From Patescibacteria group bacterium UBA6164 (GTDB lineage Bacteria; Patescibacteriota; Gracilibacteria; BD1-5; UBA6164): a stretch of 64,000 nt of DNA. The DNA lies in contig DIUG01000011.1 of the NCBI GenBank assembly GCA_002422305.1, positions 4,313 to 68,312 of the forward strand, given 5' to 3'. Below are positions 41,434 through 54,500 of the stretch, piece by piece. Every line of letters starts with the position of its first letter. Within the stretch, counting starts at the first letter, position 1. A model generated the notes under the pieces. It was not told the DNA's origin and did no database searches. It saw only the letters and a list, made by a program, of their open reading frames with translations. The translations under genes and the position numbers were made by a program.

Positions 41434-42462
41434 TTATCTAAAAAATTTTGTCCATAAAATTCTAAGAGCTATATTTATAGCATTACTTGAAGATTGTCAT
41501 TTTTTTAGTGAATATTCTGTATATTTAATTGTAACTGGCACTTCTTTATATGGTATTTTTTTTATAGAAATTATATCTAATATTTCAGAAGCATGAGTCA
41601 TTCAATCTTGAGTAATTCTAATTTTATCCAAAGTTTTTACTCTAATAACTCTATATCAATTATGAGTATCTGTAAGATTTATATTACTAATAAAAAAAGT
41701 GAACAATATTCATAATTTTAAAATAATCCTCCTCATTAAAGGAATTCAAACTTGTTTTTTTCATAAAAATCTACTCCCTAAAAGTACTTCTATACTATGA
41801 TGATCCTTTAATATTTTTTCAAAACTTTTCAAATCATCTAAACTATGTTGTCAATCAGCATCATAAGTAATAACATAATCTACTTTTCAGTATCTTCTAA
41901 CATATTCGAAACCAGTTTCAAGAGCTGCTCATTGTCATCTATTTTTATAATGATTCAAAACAATTATTTTATCTCATAATTTATCTAAATATTCTCTGGT
42001 TTTATCCTTTGATCAATCATTTACTACTAAGATATTTTTATATCAATTATCTAAAATATTTTTTACAGTTTCATAAACAACCTTTCATTCATTATATGAA
42101 GGAATTATAAAAACTTCTTTTCAATTAAATTCTTTTTTAGGAGAAAGTTCTATAGCTATTCATCTAACTAATTCAGTTAAATCTTCTTTATTTTCAACAT
42201 GTTTAGATAAAAGTAAAAGTACAAAATAAAATAAAAATATTATAGAACCATAAACTAGTACATCTGCTCATCTAGCTATTCAAAAAAACTTTCATAAAGA
42301 ATTTAAAATATTAGGAAAAAATGTAAAAGTCAATAACCCCCCTCACATTCAAATAAAAATTAAAAAATGAAGTGCATTAAACTTCTGTTTTTTAGCTATA
42401 TCTATAGCAAGAATTAATATAATAATTCAAGAAATTGTAAAGAAAAAATCTAGTAAAGTCAT
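41434..42462 (-). CDS. DUF2304-GT2 glycosyltransferase
   Basis: This 342-residue protein has about four hydrophobic segments in residues 1-110 (DUF2304 style, ending LSKHVENKEDLTELVR) followed by a GT2 domain: VFIIPSYNEGKVVYETV, LVVNDGSKDKT, GAALETGFEYVRR and DYVITYDADGQHSLDDL with the DxD site, FLGKKQVGIPLMRR. It is related to the DPM1/dolichyl-like GT2 enzymes. The fusion of a small membrane domain and GT2 suggests a flipped or membrane-docked polyprenol-linked glycosylation step. Confidence 0.88.
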
Positions 42463-42479
42463 GGATTTATGGAGTTAAT

Positions 42480-42610
42480 TAAATAATTAACCCTAACCTG
42501 AATCCTTTCCCTTAGATAAGGGCAAGAGGCTACAAAATATATTAAAAATGTTCCTCCTTCCATTAGGCTTAAGGGAAGGAATTCAAGGATGGGGTACTTA
42601 ATGTATTGGG
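42480..42610. repeat. Imperfect inverted repeat between DUF2304-GT2 and recG
   Basis: AACCCTAACCTGAATCCTTTCC at about 42493 and the complement of GGAAGGAATTCAAGGATGGGG near 42574 pair imperfectly. It belongs to the same G/C-rich repeat class as the other repeats in the window, and lies downstream of recG. No gene is present. Confidence 0.6.
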
Positions 42611-42628
42611 AAAAAGATTATTATTTGA

Positions 42629-45124
42629 TTATATAGATTTCTCATTTTTTTCAAATAATTCTTCAATATCTTCTCTTATTTGTGAAATAAGGCCTAAATC
42701 TTTCAAATCTGCAACCTTTAAATCTGGTACTCAAGATTGTTTTAAACCATAAACTTCTCCAGGTCATCTAAGTTCTAAATCTATTTCTGCTAATTCAAAA
42801 CCATTATTAGTAGACTCCATTGCTTTTAATCTATCTGTTTGATTTCAATTTGTAGGAAATAAATAACAATACGATTGATATGCTCATCTACCAACTCTTC
42901 ATCTAAATTGATGTAATTGTGAAAGTCAAAATCTTTCTGCTCATTCTATACACATTATTGTTGCATTTGGAATATTAACTCATACTTCTACTACTGAAGT
43001 ACTTGATAATATTTGAATTTTATTATCAGAAAATTCTCTCATTGTTTCATCTTTTTCTTTTGGTTTCATTTTACCATGCAATAATCATACTTTAAAAGGA
43101 TGAAATATTTCTATTAATGTTTCATATGTATTTACAGCATTTGCTAAATCCATTTTTTCTGATTCTTCTACTAAAGGAGATATCCAAAAAACTTGTCTTC
43201 ATTGTTCCAATTGAGATCTTACAAAAAGCTCTATTTCTTTTCTTTGAGTTTCATTTTTAGCTACTTTTGTATAAATATTTTTTCTTCATTTTGGATATTG
43301 TGAAATAACTGATAAGTCTTGATCTCAATATAATGTCAAAGCTAAAGTACGAGGTATAGGTGTAGCAGTCATATTTAATACATGTGGTGAAATTAATATA
43401 TCTGAATTTATTCAGCTAACATATTTTTCTAAAACTTCTCTTTGTTTAACTCAAAATCTATGTTGCTCATCAACAATTACAAATCATAATCTATGAAAAA
43501 ATACATCTTCTTGAACTAAAGCATGTGTTCATATAACTAAATCTATATTACCATTTTTAATATCTATTTTTACTGCTTCTTTTTGTTTTTTAGTCAAACT
43601 ACCAACAAGTAAATGTGAACTAATATTATATTTAATAAATAAATCTTGCATTCATTCAAAATGTTGTCTTGCTAAAATTTCTGTAGGAGCCATTATTGCT
43701 ACTTGAATACGAGAACTGCTTCTAAAATTATGTAATCCCCCTATCTCAACCTTTCCCCCCAAGGGAGAAAGGAGTAGAACAATTTTATTAATTACATTTT
43801 CTAAATCGTTCAATATTTCATCATTTTTAAATCTAAGTATTTTAACTCAATATTTAGAAATTAGTTCATCTCTTATTTCATCATATTCCTTTTGATTTTC
43901 ATGTATTTTTCAATCTAATTCTATTACTATTTTTGCCTCATCACTATAAAAATCAGCAATATATCTACCAAATGGATGTTGTCTTCTAAATTTAACTCAT
44001 TCTAATCGTTTATTTCTCAATAATTCCCACAATATATTTTCAACTTGTGTAGAACGTTTTCTTAAATCCTGACTCAACTTTGTAATATAATCTTTTGTAT
44101 ATTCTACAAATGAACTATCCCCTTTCTCCCTTGGGGGGAAAGGGTTAGGGATAGGGGGATTTTCTATATTATTAATTGAGAGAGAAACTTTTCCACTCTC
44201 AATAATAGCATGTATACTAGCAATCAATGCAACTGCAGTTTTTCCAGTTCATACATCTCACTCTAATAATCTTTGCATACTATGAGTTTTTTCCATATCT
44301 TTTAATATTTGAAAAAGAACTATTTTTTGATGATCTGTTAAATCAAATGGTAGATTTGAAATAATATCTTTTATTAATTCAGGATTCATTTTTATAGACA
44401 TTGATTTACCTTCTGTATTTTTAAATTTTTCATATTTAGTAGAAATAGCTTTATAATTTATTTCAAATAATTCTCAATATGCAAGTCTATGTTTTGCTAA
44501 TTCTATATCATGTTTATTTTTAGGAAAATGTATTTTATAAATTGCTTCTTTTTTTGCTATAAAACTATATTTTTTTATTATAGATTCGGGTAAATCTTCT
44601 ACTATTTCAGATACATACTTTTTTAATAATTCTATTTTTCAAACTATCCATTTTGTAGGAATATAATTTATATCAGAATAGATAGGAACTATTGATCATA
44701 ATACTTTTGATAAATCAGTTTCTACTTCTGGTGATTGAAATACAACTTTTCAAAAAGTGTATTTTACCTTTCAAGATACAATGATTTTTTTTGAATGAAA
44801 AGCAGTAAGTGTTGTAGCTAAATATTTTCTATTAAACCAAACTGCTTCAGATAAAAAGCCATTTTTATCTTCTAAAACAGCCTTGGAAAGTAATTTTCAT
44901 CATCAAGTTTTTGTAGTATTTATAGAAATAAGAGTTACTAAAATAGTATTTTTTTCTTTTATATTAATAAGTGAAAAATTGTCTAATACATTAGTTCTAT
45001 CCTCATATTCACGAGGAAAATGATTTAATAAATCTAAAGCACTAGAAAAACCACCTTTTTCAAGTGCTTTTATATAATTATCCGTAGTTTGTAAAAGAGA
45101 TTTTGTTAATGGTGCATCTAACAT
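42629..45124 (-). CDS. recG: RecG helicase with inserted DUF559 domain
   Basis: This 831-residue protein is RecG, a branched DNA helicase that reverses stalled forks. The wedge region is at the N-terminus, Walker A GDVGTGKTAV at about residues 287-296, motif Ia [11 protein letters not shown] at about 474, motif [11 protein letters not shown] at about 552, and [15 protein letters not shown] and the terminal motif FRGRVGRG at about 740. Between motif I and Ia is an extra domain of about 150 residues (DUF559), which makes the protein longer than usual RecG (about 680). The RecG motifs are otherwise complete. Confidence 0.93.
43715..44180 (-). mobile_element. In-frame DUF559 insertion with flanking palindromic repeats in recG
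   Basis: The insertion codes for [48 protein letters not shown] and [12 protein letters not shown], a complete DUF559 domain. Outer parts are proline-rich translations of the G/C repeat: [17 protein letters not shown] and [14 protein letters not shown]. The RecG reading continues on both sides without frameshift. No protein-splicing motifs such as an N-terminal Cys block or C-terminal HN are seen. Confidence 0.9.
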
Positions 45125-45356
45125 AAATTTTATTATAATTTTTATTATATACAGATAATATACAAGTTTTAAAAAAAGTCTAGTAAATAATAAAAATATT
45201 TATTAAAATTTGATTTTTAAATAAATAAAATTAATATGTTTATACTAAAAGTATTTTGAAAATTAAATAATTTAGTTTTTTATTCTTTAAAAATCTAAAT
45301 CCATCTAAAAATATAAAAATATTTAACCTTATAATTTAATATATAAAATATAAATA

Positions 45357-46172
45357 ATGAAAAATATAAAAATAATAAATAAATGATTTACTCTTGTAGA
45401 ATTAATTGTAGTAATGACAATAGTAACTGTTCTTTCTACAATATGATTTATTAGTTATACTGGATATTTAGAATGAGCTAGGGATTGACAAAGACAATCA
45501 GATATTTCTACTATAAATACTTCTATAAAACAATTATCCATTAAATGATTTAATTTAGTTATGTTAGTAGATGATAGTAAAATCAATAGGACTTGAGAGT
45601 GAGAATTTTATAATGCATGAAAAAATTTAACATGAAATTCTTGATATAAAGCTTGATGAATTAATTATAATTATTTAATTGATATAAGTGAAGAATTAAC
45701 GGATCCGAAAAATTTTCAAAGCTATATTATTTGAGCATATTGAAATACTTATGAATTAGCAACTACTTTAGAAGAAACAAATACAAGTTATATATTAAGA
45801 AATAATAAATTAAGAACATCAAACTGAACATTATCTAACCTAACTTGATTAATTGATACAATAAATAATTCAATAACTCTTTTAAATAGAGAAGATGGTG
45901 TAAAATATAGAATATGAGATTTAATATGAACTTGAGGTACAAATTCAACTGAAATTATAGACATAATATGAGATAAAATATATTTATCAAATATAGCATG
46001 ATTTAGCAATATAGATATAATAAGATTATTTAAAGATGATACTTCTTTAATATGAAATGTATCTAATTGAGATTGAACTTGAACTGATTGTATAATAACT
46101 ACAAATGTTTGAGAAAATAAATGTCCAATAGAAAAATTAAATAGATGACTTATTCCTTATAAATTTAATTAA
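45357..46172 (+). CDS. Type IV pilin-like protein with class III N-terminus
   Basis: This 271-residue protein starts KIINKGFTLVELIVVMTIVTVLSTIGF, the classic prepilin peptidase site (G/F) with E at +5 and a hydrophobic helix. The rest is a soluble beta domain with Cys in DCIITTNVGENKCP near the C-terminus. A TATAAT is at 45330-45335, with no good -35 box. Its 3' end overlaps the stop region of the opposing pseudopilin operon by 8 bases. It is likely a major or minor pilin of the same system. Confidence 0.88.
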
Positions 46173-46896
46173 TATCTAAATATCAAAAATTATCTTTTTT
46201 ATCTATAAAAGATAATTTTGCTTTTTTAACTTGATTTTTTATATTACTATTAAATCAATAAATTAAACTTTTTCAATTTTTTCAATTGATTATTTCTAAT
46301 TTATCATATTTTTCTTCTAAATTTGCAAAATTTATTCAAATAATATTAGATAGTATCAAATCATTTTTATATGAATTTGATACTATTTTTATATTTCAAG
46401 TTATTATAGAACCATTTAAATCTTTTATATAAATAAATGTCGAATCTATTTTTTCTTTATTTATAGATAAAATTTTATCTGTAGATCAAGATCAATTAAA
46501 TAAAACATTTTCTATTTTTATTTCATCTCAATTATCCAATACAATATTTTTATTTGAGGAAAATATATTATCACTAGATAAATTAAAATAAACACTATTA
46601 TTCTCTAAATACATAGAATTAATAAAAAAACTATTATTATTTTCAAAACTATCATTATATAAATAATAAAATCAATTGAATTGTTTATCAAAATATATTA
46701 TATTTTGAATATTATAGAAATTCGAACTTATTTTATTGTCTATTATTGTTTTATTTATTTTATCAATATTTGTTAAAGTATCATTATATGAAAAAAAATC
46801 TGAAATTTTCATAAATCAAAATCATATCAAAAAAACTATTATTGTTATTACAACAATTAATTCAACTATTGTAAATCATTTTTTAATTTTATACAT
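46165..46896 (-). CDS. Minor pseudopilin
   Basis: This 243-residue protein starts MYKIKKGFTIVELIVVITI with a prepilin cleavage site (G/F, E at +5) and a long hydrophobic helix. The rest is Asn/Asp/Ser-rich with no recognisable domain. It is the last gene of the leftward operon that begins near 57043; its start is 3 bases after the upstream gene. Its final codons include a hairpin that ends the convergent gene. Confidence 0.85.
46186..46219 (+). terminator. Terminator for the rightward pilin, embedded in coding DNA
   Basis: AAAATTATCTTTT (46186-46198) and AAAAGATAATTTT (46207-46219) form a hairpin that lies inside the last codons of the opposing pseudopilin gene. Confidence 0.7.
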
Positions 46897-46899
46897 GAA

Positions 46900-47943
46900 T
46901 TAATATAATTTATATAAATAATTTGATAATTTTATATTTCAAATTTTAAAATCTTTATTTATACTTAATTTAGTATTAGATTTTCAAATATTAAAATTTC
47001 ACTCTAATTTATTACTAGGTAACTTAACAATATTACCATACTTATCCAATCATTGTAATAAAAAAGTACAACTATTAGATGCTATAAACAAAATCTTATA
47101 TTCATAATTTAATTTATCAATTTCTCAAAATCAGTCTTTTATTCTATATCTATTAGTGTATATTTTTTTTTCATTTTTTAATACAATATCATCTGATACA
47201 AATTTATTTCAATTAATATCTTTTACATCATCTCCATTTATATTTAAAATATTAATTACACTATTATCTATATTTTTATTTAATACTAAATTATATTCTT
47301 TTGATCAAATAGATCAAGATAATGTAGAAATTGTATTATTATTTAATAAAAAATTCTGCTTTATTAAATTAGAATTATTATAATATACTCAAGTAGAAAA
47401 ATAAACATTTATTATATTTTCAAATCATTTTTGCTTTACTGCATATAATAAAGATCTATTATCAATATATTTTAATAAATTTTTATTATTTATAATAGTA
47501 TTGATATCTTTTTTTTCCCATTTTAAAAAAGAAATATTAAAATCACATTTATTTATAGAATTATTCCAATACAAATCTATATATTTTAAATTATTTAAAT
47601 TATTATTATATTCTTCATCTTGTGTTGTTAATGATAATTCATAGAACTCTCATTCATCTAAAAAATATTCAATAAAATCTTTGTACCTAGATACAAAATT
47701 ATTTTTATCAAAATATTTAGTATCAATATAATGAATATTTTTAGAATTATCAAAATAATTTACAATTATTTCCTCATCTAATCATTTATTATATCAATAT
47801 ATAGTATAATAATTTTTTATAGAATTATAGTTTTCTATATTTGAATATATATATTCTGAAATGAATAAAATATTAGTAATTAATACACCAACCAAAAGTA
47901 TTACATAAATATATATTACTCATTTTTTATTTATATTTTTCAT
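46900..47943 (-). CDS. PilX-like accessory pilus protein
   Basis: This 347-residue protein starts KNINKKGVIYIYVILLVGVLITNILFISEYIY, a single hydrophobic helix without the E+5 of pilins, as in PilX-type proteins. The rest is a soluble Asn/Ile-rich domain. It lies between two pseudopilin genes with gaps of 3 and 10 bases. It may nucleate fibre assembly; no other family sign. Confidence 0.65.
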
Positions 47944-47953
47944 TTTAATTATA

Positions 47954-50257
47954 TTACTTTATATTATTTGAAATTTTTAAATTATAATTATTTACTCATA
48001 TATTATAAACTATATTATTTTTTTTATAAATAAATTTAAAATTTTCTATTTCTGAATTTCATAAATAATCATTTTTTAAATTTAATGATAATGATTTAAA
48101 ATCAAAAAAACTAAAATCATCATTAATTATAAATAAATCTGATGGACTAAGTAACATTAATTTTTTATCAAGTGTATTATCTAGAATAATATTATTTTCA
48201 TCTATTACAAAAAAACTATTTAGAATTCATATTTTAAATTTATTTTTATCACCAATATTAAAAGATTGTAATTCTCAAATAGGCTCTATTTTAATTCAAT
48301 CAAAATATAATCTTTCTCAATATTTTACAAAAAAGTTAATTAATTGATTGTTTCAAATTCAATCAATTATAAATTCTTTTTTACTCCATTTATCATTAAC
48401 ATATAATAATTTCTCTTCTATATTTCAAGTTCAAGTTTGTATTTTTAATAATGGATTAATTACATCTGAATAAATAATATTATCTGAAGATATATAAAAA
48501 CTTAGTTTGTATTTTTCTCAAAATAAAAAATCTTTTATAAAACCAAAATTAAAAAATCAATTTGTATATTCAATTCATCAAGATAATTTATTATTAAAAT
48601 TTTCCAAATGATAATTAATAGAAGATCAACTAAGTGTTATATTATTTCATGAAGGTCCTATAATATTTGATAATATTTTAATAGTATTTCAAGTTCAAGA
48701 ATAACTTATATCATAATTAATTAATAAATCTTTAAGATTATCTATAGTTTCAGATAAATTAGTTCATATAGGTACCACTACATTTGATAAATTATAATTT
48801 AAAAATCCATTATCAAATTCAAAAATTTTATCTCATATATGCAAAGTATCTCAATCATTCATATTTGATATAAAATTTATATATCAAGAAGCATATTTTC
48901 ACTTAGTATTTACAGATAAATATGCATTTCAAGAAATTGGATAAAAATATTCATCACTAGTTTTATAAAATAATTCTGAATCAGGAATAAATAAATCATT
49001 ATTATCTCATACAGAAAAAATATCATTTTCTATATCTCAATTCAATAATATATTTTTATCTAAATTTCATAAAAGATTTACTATACTATCATCAAAATCT
49101 CAAATAATATTATTATTTCAAAAATTATAATCATATATTATACCATTTTTTGAATCATTAAAATAAAATCAATTAGAATGAGATAAGATATAAGAATTAA
49201 AAAAATTTTTTGAATATTTAGAAAACTTATTATCTATTATATTATTATTTAATTTCTCTATTCATAAAATAGTTGTTAAAGTATCGTCATTTTCATTATA
49301 ATATCTTATTTTTCAATTTAAAACATCTCAAAAAATCAATCAATTTGATACTTTTATTAATGCTAAAGGTCAATTTATTAATAAATCATAAGAAAATCAA
49401 TTATCTAAATTAAATCATCTATTTTCACTTCATAATAAAGTATAAATCTTATTATTTAATAGATCTATTTTTCTTATTATATTATTATGTGTATCTGATA
49501 AATAAATATTATTATCATAAAAAACTATTCAAGTAGGATAATCAAATAAACTTTCAGATAAGTCTGTTCAAATAATTTTAGTTTCTCATTTATTATAACC
49601 ACTTTTAAATTCATTTCATGCAATTTTTCATATATTTCAATTTATAATATTTATAGTTCTTATTAAATTATTTCAACTATCAGAAATATAAAGAGTATTT
49701 TCTCAATCATATGTAATTCAAGTAGGAGTATTAAATAATCATTTATCTAAATTATTATATCAATACTGCCCTTTTGTTCAGTAAACTAAAATACTATCAT
49801 TTAACATTATATCATATTTATATATAGTATGTTCTCAAGGATTAGTATAATAAATATTATTTCCTACTTTTACATAATCTGAATATAAAAATGTGTTTTT
49901 AACTATTATTTTTCATTTTTTTTCTCAATTTTCTAATATTTTTCATTCATTATCTCAAAGATAAATAAAACTGTATGGAAAATCTCAATTTTTATTTGCT
50001 AAAGTTAAATATGAATTTGTTCTTTTATAAGTTCAAGAAGAATAATTTGAAAGCAATTTAAAAGAATTTGTGATTTTATTATTTAAATAAAAATTATCTA
50101 ACATAAAAGATTGCTGAAATTTTAATTTATTTTTTTGTTCCAAAAAATGATTAATAAAACTTGGAGCTATATTTAATAATATCATAAAAACAATAGTAAT
50201 AATAGTTATTGTTACTATTAATTCAACAAGTGTAAATCAATTTTTATTTTTATTCAT
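47954..50257 (-). CDS. Minor pseudopilin with NHL-type propeller repeats
   Basis: This 767-residue protein starts KNKNGFTLVELIVTITIITIVF, a prepilin site with E at +5. From about residue 130 to 320, repeats such as NTPTWITYDGENTLYISDS and YPTWIVFYDNNIYLSDTHNN match NHL blades of a beta-propeller. The C-terminus has Ig-like beta strands. Such a large tip-like pseudopilin is unusual; a PilY1-like adhesin or initiator is a plausible role. The gene overlaps its upstream neighbour by 8 bases. Confidence 0.85.
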
Positions 50258-51566
50258 TATAATTTTGATAACGATTAATATCTCAAATTTTACTTTCTAT
50301 AGAAAAACTATCTATAAAATAATCTCATTCATATGATAATGTTGTAGATTTTATTTTTAATAATGATGAAAATCATGTATTTGTGTTAATTTCTCAAACA
50401 AGATTTGGTATATTTGGTATTTCTACTCATAATCAAGAAGTAGAATCTGAAATTATACTTAATAAATCATTTTTATTAGATTTATTTTTTATATTTTTTA
50501 TATCTCAAAAAGGATTTATAAAAATATCTGTATTTTCATATGGAATAGGATTTCAAATAATATTTATCCATATTTCATTATTATTACTTCAAGAAAAACT
50601 AAAGGAATAATTATTTCAAAAATCGATTCAAGATAATTCTTTCTCTATTCATATTAATTTAGTATAAAAGTTATCCTGAAATATATAATTAAAATCACAA
50701 TTTAATATACTAATTTTATTAATTTCATTACATAAATTTAAATAATTTTTATTAATATCATCACTTATTTGAATAGGAATTATTCAAGTTCAAGTTAAAG
50801 ATGGTAATTCATCTACAAATTCAAATATATAATTATTTCAATTATTATTTACGAGTAGACTATCACCATCAGTAATAATTGAACCTGAATTATATTCTAA
50901 TATTTTTGAATATCTTAAATTTTTATTAGATAAATTATCTAAAATTCAATCACTTGAAACTCAATTTATATTAAAATAATTTACATCCAATCAATTAGAT
51001 AATAAAGTTAAATTATTATTTTCAAAATCTCATAATAGTACCATGCTATTATGATTATAAATTTCATCCGTAAATTTAAAAATTAAATACTCTCCACTTA
51101 ATGTCTTTATTCTATCTATATTTTTTAAATAAAAATTATTTTCTATATCTATATCTATTTTTCTATAAAAATGAATACCATTAGTATTATTAGTTATTTC
51201 TCATAGATTATCTAAAGGTCATTCATACTCATTTTTTATATCATTAATATTACATAAATAAATATCACTTAAATCATCCATTATACTACATTTATTATTT
51301 GAAAACTTAAATGTTCCCGTTCAATAATCATTTACAAATTTTTCCCATCAATTAAAAGGAAAAGATACAAAGTATCTATTCCTTATATTTATAATTTCAT
51401 CAATTGCTGTTTTTGACATATTTAATCAATTTATATTTGAATCAATATGTGATATTATATTATAAAAATTTCCTAATGCTTGATAAGAACCTAACAAGAA
51501 TAAAGATATTATTAAAATAGAAATAATTACTTCTGCAAGAGAAAATCATATTTGCTTTTTTTTCAT
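50250..51566 (-). CDS. Minor pseudopilin (PilV-like)
   Basis: This 438-residue protein starts MKKKQIGFSLAEVIISILIISLFLLGSY, a prepilin cleavage site with E at +5 of the PilV/GspI style. The C-terminal domain is a beta-rich soluble region with Cys residues (CNEINKISILNCDF). It overlaps the NHL pseudopilin gene by 8 bases, so the products are probably coupled in one complex. Confidence 0.85.
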
Positions 51567-51575
51567 CTCAAATAA

Positions 51576-54500
51576 TTAATTATTAATTACACTTGTATTA
51601 GTAATATTTTCATTATTAATACTTTTTATTATTAAACTTCAACTATTATTAGTATAAATATTTTCAGTAAAATATCAATTATTATTTTGTTTAATAATAA
51701 GATTTTCAAATAAATCATAATTAATAAAATTAATATTATTAAGATCCAAATTTTTATATTTAAGTGTAATTCATGTACTTGAATTATATCAATGTATTAA
51801 TACTCAATTATCAATATTTTTAATATTATGTATATAAGGTCTTCATAATATACTTGTATCAATATATATAGTTTTTTTATAATCTCACAATGAAGATTTT
51901 ATAGTGAATATATAATTTCAATATTCAAATTTTTCAAGTGAATTAAAATTAAATAATCAATTACTATTAGTACTTACTACTCATATTATTTTATTATCAA
52001 TAATTTCTTCATTTTCTCTTCTAGCATATATATATATTACAGATTTATTTAAATTTGTTTTTTTAGAAAATCAATTTATTGATAAATAATTATTTTTTGA
52101 TAATCATATATTACTTATTCAAAAACACTCCACTTTATTACAATCACTTATTTCATTATAATCAAATCAAATATATTTACTTATTCAAGTTTCTTTATTT
52201 TTTAGTTTTATTTTATTTACTCAATTAACTAAATAATTGGATTTTAATTCATACTCAAATTTTCAATAATCATCAATTATTCAATTTCATATTTTTTCAT
52301 ATATTCATCAAGAATATAAACTTACTTCTATAACACTTTTTGATTTACCAAATCATAAAATAATTATATTATCAGAATATATACTTTTATTTGAAATAAT
52401 ATTTATTACATTAATAGAATTAATACTAGAACTATCATTTACCTCAAAAGTATAATTTTTCCTATTAAATTCATCTATTTCAAAAGTATAAGTATAAATT
52501 CCATTAGATAATTTATGTCTTGAATTATATTCAAAAATTCAATATTTATCAGTATAAACTTTTCATACAATATTATCTCCATTAAATATTTTAATAAGTG
52601 TGTTTGGTTTAGAACTTCATATTATAACAGGATAATTTGTAGAATATATTCTATCATTATTAAAATCAGCAATATTAATATCTTGTAATAAATTTGTAAT
52701 TGATAAATCATAATCAGTTTCTCATATAGTTCATTGTGTAGTCAATTTAAAGACATCAGTATTTAGTCAAAATTCATCAGATATACCATTATGTATAACA
52801 AAAATATCAGTAGTAGTATTTTCTAAAGATCATCACATAGGAGTAACTTTTAATTTCATCTTATGTTTTCAATAAGGCAAAATATCATTTAAAGTTAATA
52901 AAAAATTTCAATCCTCTCATGTATAAATAATTTCATCTTTATTAGTTTTTGTTCAGTTAATAAAAATATCAATATATCAATTAGAAATAGTATTTCAAGA
53001 CAATAATATTTTTTTTGAATTTAATTTATTTTCATCAGTCTTATTTAAATTAAATAAATCAATTTGAGATACTATAGTCGTAACAGGATATTCAATACTA
53101 TAAGTTCAATCATTATTATCTACAATTCAAGTCAAAATAATTCATTCTTCATTTCTAAATTCTAAATTTAATGATTCTCAAATTATTCTATTTTCATACA
53201 TATCTACAATCTCTGCCTTAATAGTAACAAATGTATTCTCATCATTATATTTTATAGTATCTACAAAATTAACTTTATAAGGATCACCTGCTTGAACAAT
53301 AACAGGAGATGAATTATAACTCCATTGTTGAATATTATTCATATTAAATATAGTAAAATCATTACTTGTAGTAGTTAGATATGAATCATTAACAATTATT
53401 CTAATTTTAACATCTTGTAAATTTATGTAAGGTAGGTCAGTTATACTTCTCCATACTACAACTCAAGTTTTTCAAATATTTGTAGATTTTACCTCCAATT
53501 GTCTATAAATAGAATTATAATTATTTATAATATAATCCGAAGTTGTATTTTCTAGTGTAGCTACAGACCGATTATTTCAATCATCTATAGAATATTCCAC
53601 AGATAAACTTAAATCATTTCAATCATAATCTTTAGCAGAATATGTAATTTTTTTATCTCAGTGATATAATCAATTTTCTACAGAATTAATAGTTAATTCT
53701 GGGGCTGAATTATCAACTACTCTTAATTTAATATAATCAACATATAAGCTTACATTATTTTCAAAAGTAGATTTATCTTTAGAGCTAGAAATAATATAAA
53801 TTTTATTTGAATTAATATAATTATTAAAATTACTTAAAATAGATGTAATTTTTGGAATTCAAGTTAATGATTCATTATTACTTTCTCATAAATTTATCCA
53901 ATCATTTCAATTCCATATAGCAAATATATTTCATGATGAAGTAGAAAATCAATAATTATAATTACTTATTTTTACTATATCATTTAATACTCAAGATAAT
54001 GTATATTCATATAAAAATAACGAGTTTTCAGATCAAGTTTGAGTTGTAATTTCTACAATTTCAGAATCTATACTTTTAATTAAATTATATTCATAAGAAT
54101 TTAATTCATTTCAAATATTTTTTATATTTTCTGGATTCATTGTATTATTTATATCACTAGTAGTATTTAACTTATAAACTTTTACTCCTAAATTATTATA
54201 ATCAAAATTATATTCATATGCACACACTGATTTTAAAAATATATTTTTATTTTCACATACATTTTTTCTATATTTATATGCCTCTAGATTAGAAAAATCA
54301 ACATAAGGACTAATATCTAACATAATCCAATCTAATATATTTCACTTATTAAATTGATTTGATTTAACTCAAACATTATTGTAATAATAATCTCAAATAA
54401 TATCATTATAAACATTGATCTTTTTAATACCAAAATTATTTGATTCTAAAAATAATTCTGCTCTTATTTCCGTTTGTGATAAACCATTTATTAATACACT

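Noticed and set aside
41408..41596. Plus-strand 62-codon ORF
   Set aside because: It is antisense to the C-terminal region of the DUF2304-GT2 gene, which is open on the minus strand.
43997..44227. Intein in recG
   Set aside because: No N-terminal Cys/Ser block or C-terminal His-Asn motif is visible; the insertion is a DUF559 domain between helicase motifs.
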